Shown here one piece after another: positions 61,175-64,000 of a DNA stretch of 64,000 nt. Made by a program: the position numbers and the translations under genes. The notes beneath the pieces are model-generated. The model saw only the letters and a list, made by a program, of their open reading frames with translations. It did not search any database and had not been told where the DNA came from. Location: NCBI GenBank assembly GCA_965153455.1, contig OZ234503.1, positions 2,976,001 through 3,040,000 of the forward strand, given 5' to 3'. The DNA is from Sphagnum compactum. Its lineage: Eukaryota; Bryophyta; Sphagnopsida; Sphagnales. The first letter of the stretch is position 1; each line of letters starts with the position of its first letter.

Positions 61175-61346
61175 TTACTAAGTCGGAGATCAATTTGGGA
61201 TGGTCCATAATATGCGGAAACCCTTGGTGGCAACGTGCCGCTCAAGCAAAATGAAAACAATTACTAAGTCGGAGATCAATTTGGGATGGTCCATAATATG
61301 CAGAAACCCTTGGTGGCATCGTGCTGCTCAAGCAAAATGAAAAACA
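61175..61346 (+). repeat. 86-bp tandem duplication
   Basis: The unit TTACTAAGTCGGAGATCAAT ... CAAGCAAAATGAAAA occurs at 61175-61260 and 61261-61346 with a handful of substitutions. Confidence 0.9.
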
Positions 61347-61389
61347 ATTGAGGACTATATCAGAGGTAGAACCTGTAAATATTTTGCTA

Positions 61390-61805
61390 ACATTGAAAGA
61401 GTTATATGTAAAGTCACCCTATCTTCACCCTCTCTTTGAGCCTGCTTTCACCCCTATCCCCTCTTTCAGTCGTGTCTGCAAAGTAAGAAAATTTTATTAA
61501 ATCTCAATATAAAATGCTGAAACTCAGCATTTAATGTACAAGGTTCAAGACTAATTATAGTAGTTGAACAGATAGGAGCAGTAAAAAAATATGTAGTGGC
61601 ACTAGCACTGGAGGTGCGCAGGAAAAATGAAAGACAACATGAAACTTAGTTTATCACCAAAATTGGTGGAAAAACTAAGTTGGGTCCCAATTATTTCATT
61701 TTGTAAAATTTTCATTCCCAGTTATGCATTTGATGCCCTGTTATGCCAAAACTGGCCGTTCTTGCCCCCCGGTCGTGGGACTTTATGGATAACTCTAATG
61801 CCCTG
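61390..61805. repeat. Diverged duplicate of 56530-56970
   Basis: This is the second copy of the block described at 56.5 kb, separated from it by about 4.9 kb and in the same orientation. Confidence 0.8.
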
Positions 61806-61892
61806 ATCAAGTTTAACGTACTCAACAAACAACTAGTAGGAAAACTATGGAACATATGGGATGGTTTGTATTTCAACTACATAAAAGTGCCT

Positions 61893-62030
61893 AAGATGTT
61901 TTGCCGCGTGAATGGATGGTTGTCAATTATTCACAGAAGTGGAAGTTGGAAGATGCTTGAATTTCAAATGTTTAAGATGTTTGCCATGTGGATGGTTGCC
62001 AATTATTCACAGAAGTGGAAGTTGGAAGTT
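61893..62030 (+). repeat. 81-bp tandem duplication
   Basis: AAGATGTTTTGCC and CAATTATTCACAGAAGTGG recur at 61893 and 61974; the second unit is incomplete. The 133-codon frame across it is built from the duplication and lacks a known domain. Confidence 0.85.
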
Positions 62031-62899
62031 GTGCATTGGGATACTACACACACAAGTTACAATCCAGGCATGTGTGAAAATGTGGACCAAGTCATAAGAA
62101 TCCAGCACCATACAAATACAGTATTCTCTTTCTGTGTAGATTGAAACCCTTCCGTCATAAGCCATTTGGTCTCCCACAAGCTTCTAAAAGCCCTTCTACC
62201 TCAAAACTTCCAAAACTATTGAAAAATGTCTTTGCATTCATGGGGTGCTATATTTGCACAATGTTGGAGGGTTGTTTTGTTTGCCTCTTCCATTGTCTTC
62301 TATGGGATTGCTTATCCCCATGGCAATGATAGCTTCCCAAAGTGTTGTAAAGTCTTGGTAGATTGGTTACACTGTTGCATTTCCCAAAAACCAACAAGAC
62401 ATTGACCCAGAGGGATCTCCCATGGACATTGATGATAACCAACAAGACATTGATACTCTCTCCAGATATTGTTATTCAGTTTGGTGTGGCAAATCTATTA
62501 GAAAAGCAATTTTTGGCTGTCAAAGGTTGACATAATTATGTTTTATGCCATGATGAGCTCTCGTGCACCAATATTTTTTTCTGGTGGCTAATCATATAAG
62601 TAGCCTATAGAGTTTAACAAGCCTCCAATCCTTTAGATGATGAAAAGCACAAGAGGCTAGAGGAGATCAGGACAGACACTCTCACAACACGGACAACAAA
62701 TGTTGAATGGTTCCTGCACTGGATAGCATCACCCAAGATGACAACTTTTTTGTTTGTTTTCGGCACAAATGGAAGAGATGACAACTTTCAGGCAAAATAA
62801 AAGCTGAAAAGCCAATTTGTTCGGATGGGTTTCAGCTGCTCTGCAGGGTCTCCCCTGTCAAGTCTCAGCATGCACTCAAAGTGCCTTGATTTTTTTCTT

Positions 62900-63400
62900 T
62901 TAAGTTTTGGGTGGGTGGGGGAGAGGAATTTTTCATTTGTTCCCAACATGTTCCCTTCAAGTTCCCAATGGGTTCCCATCAGGTTCTCAATATTTTCCGT
63001 AGGTTCCCAATGTGTTCCTCAAGGGTGTTCCCAATAGCACCTCACTTTAATCCCATATGTTTTGCCCAAAGTCCTCCCCTTCTCACCTATATAGGTGGGC
63101 CAAGTGAGAGGCACTCCATCTTTCCCTAGAATCTCCTATTTTGGGGAGCCTCCATAGTTTCAACCTTTTTTTTGAAATGGGCCAATCAAATTGGCTCATT
63201 GCATATAAACAAAATTGGACTTCTCAGGCACCACCAACTAATAAGTACGGCAGAGTAAGAATAGGTAGGGTGTTTTTAGGAAGGGCTATTAGTGCAGACC
63301 AAAAACAGTGGCAGCCAATTTTAGGAAAAGAATTTCCATGCAACCAATGAGAAGTCGAGTAATGGAGTTAAGGGGCCTCCCTTTTTTCCTTGTGGGTGGG
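62900..63400. repeat. Dispersed R1-R2 repeat copy
   Basis: The block repeats the composite seen at 36130-36550: GTTCCCAATGGGTTCCCATC, AGCACCTCACTTTAATCCCAT, GGGCCAATCAAATTGGCTCA, then AATAGGTAGGGTG and AAGGGCTATTAGT. The order R1 then R2 is the same at both loci, so R1-R2 may be one element. Confidence 0.75.
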
Positions 63401-64000
63401 GAGAGATATAATCAAATCTTCCATTTTCGAGGTATGGTGTAGTCCAGTGCTTTTTTCATTTCCTCTATCTTTTGTTGTAGCATGGTTAGTGAGTGCCCCC
63501 AAGAAATCTTTAGCATTAAATGGTGACATGTTTCTGAAACTTGTCCAAATTTTTAAAAACTAACAAAACAACTTTGCTTAAACTTAAAACCCTCTTCAAA
63601 ATGTGCCAAAAACTTTCCCCAAGTTGCTTTCCAAAAATTTGATCAAATTTTCCTCTAAGAATAAGGAATATGTGACGATTTAATCCCATTTCAGTTTATT
63701 TTCATCACTTTGCAAATATTTCACACAGAAAAAAGGGGGGTGGGAGTCCCATCTTATTTTCCCTTGGACTTTTGAATCATATAGCATCATTTTCAAATTT
63801 CAAACCTCACAAGAATGGAAGTCCCAACCAGTGTTCTCTAGGTTGAGGTCTAGGTACTTGGTTCACTCGGTCTTTCATGGAGAAAGACCCATTGTAAGAC
63901 CCACCCTGATGAGTGTAGCTGAGAAAACCCAATCTCAAGTTTAACTTGAGTTTCTTGACGGTCAATTGGATCAAGTAAAAGACTTGGCCTGATGGGTCTT
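63401..64000. other. Window end, nothing assigned
   Basis: The sequence is AT-rich with GGGG-containing short tracts and the loosely repeated phrases AAGACCCA and TTTAACTTGAGTTT. No gene or element boundary is seen before the window ends. Confidence 0.4.

Noticed and set aside
61743-62144. 133-codon frame as a gene
   Set aside because: Much of it is an 81-bp tandem duplication and it overlaps the end of a duplicated non-coding block.

Overview
The window is nuclear DNA from a land plant. The signs are long AT-rich non-coding stretches, genes with GT-AG introns of 0.7-2.5 kb, a plant AP2/ERF-type gene, a Ty1/copia element primed in the plant initiator-tRNA-Met style, several plant hAT transposase relics, Helitron termini and a tRNA-derived SINE. 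Gene density is very low (two or three plausible genes in 64 kb) and the transposons are old, which suggests a large, repeat-rich genome. The sequence alone does not let me name the species.

Layout. 1-3.5 kb: intergenic, one MITE. 3.56-7.96 kb: a decayed Ty1/copia retrotransposon with both LTRs and a 603-bp MITE inserted in its pol region. 8-16 kb: AT-rich intergenic DNA with no gene seen. 16.1-18.8 kb: gene 1 (+), a single coding exon for a 179-aa plant-type protein with an N-myristoylation signal, behind a probable 2-kb 5'UTR intron region that holds a tandem duplication shaped like two exons. 19.8-20.9 kb: a possible non-autonomous element. 21.3-22.2 kb: Ac-like hAT transposase relic (-). 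23.8-27.0 kb: gene 2 (-), a two-exon AP2/ERF-like regulator. 27.5 kb: an isolated exon-like segment on +. 27.9-29.8 kb: a nest consisting of a local repeat, a hAT MITE with 8-bp target duplication, and a Helitron-like element carrying a captured first exon. 31.4-32.6 kb: relic of a zinc-finger hAT transposase (-). 35.3-37.3 kb: MITE copy and a composite repeat array. 37.6 kb: third Helitron-like terminus. 38-41 kb: simple and minisatellite repeats. 41.6-42.3 kb: a decayed zinc-finger-like exon (-). 42.96-44.28 kb: a striking array of hairpin minisatellites followed by a 538-bp foldback element. 45.3 kb: second hAT MITE. 49.7 kb: SINE (-). 51.1-54.2 kb: relic of the same zinc-finger hAT family (+), interrupted by a perfect-phase intron that the 31-kb copy lacks. 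55.0-55.9 kb: Helitron-like element. 57.7-58.9 kb: a possible small two-exon gene (-) with a TATA box. 56.5-63.4 kb: diverged duplications and repeat copies.

There is no operon-like cooperation between genes. Most of the interest lies in the mobile DNA: nested insertions, exon capture, a likely intron gain (or loss) between two transposase copies, and a palindromic satellite whose hairpin arms co-vary. All family assignments come from reading translations by eye; no database search was possible.
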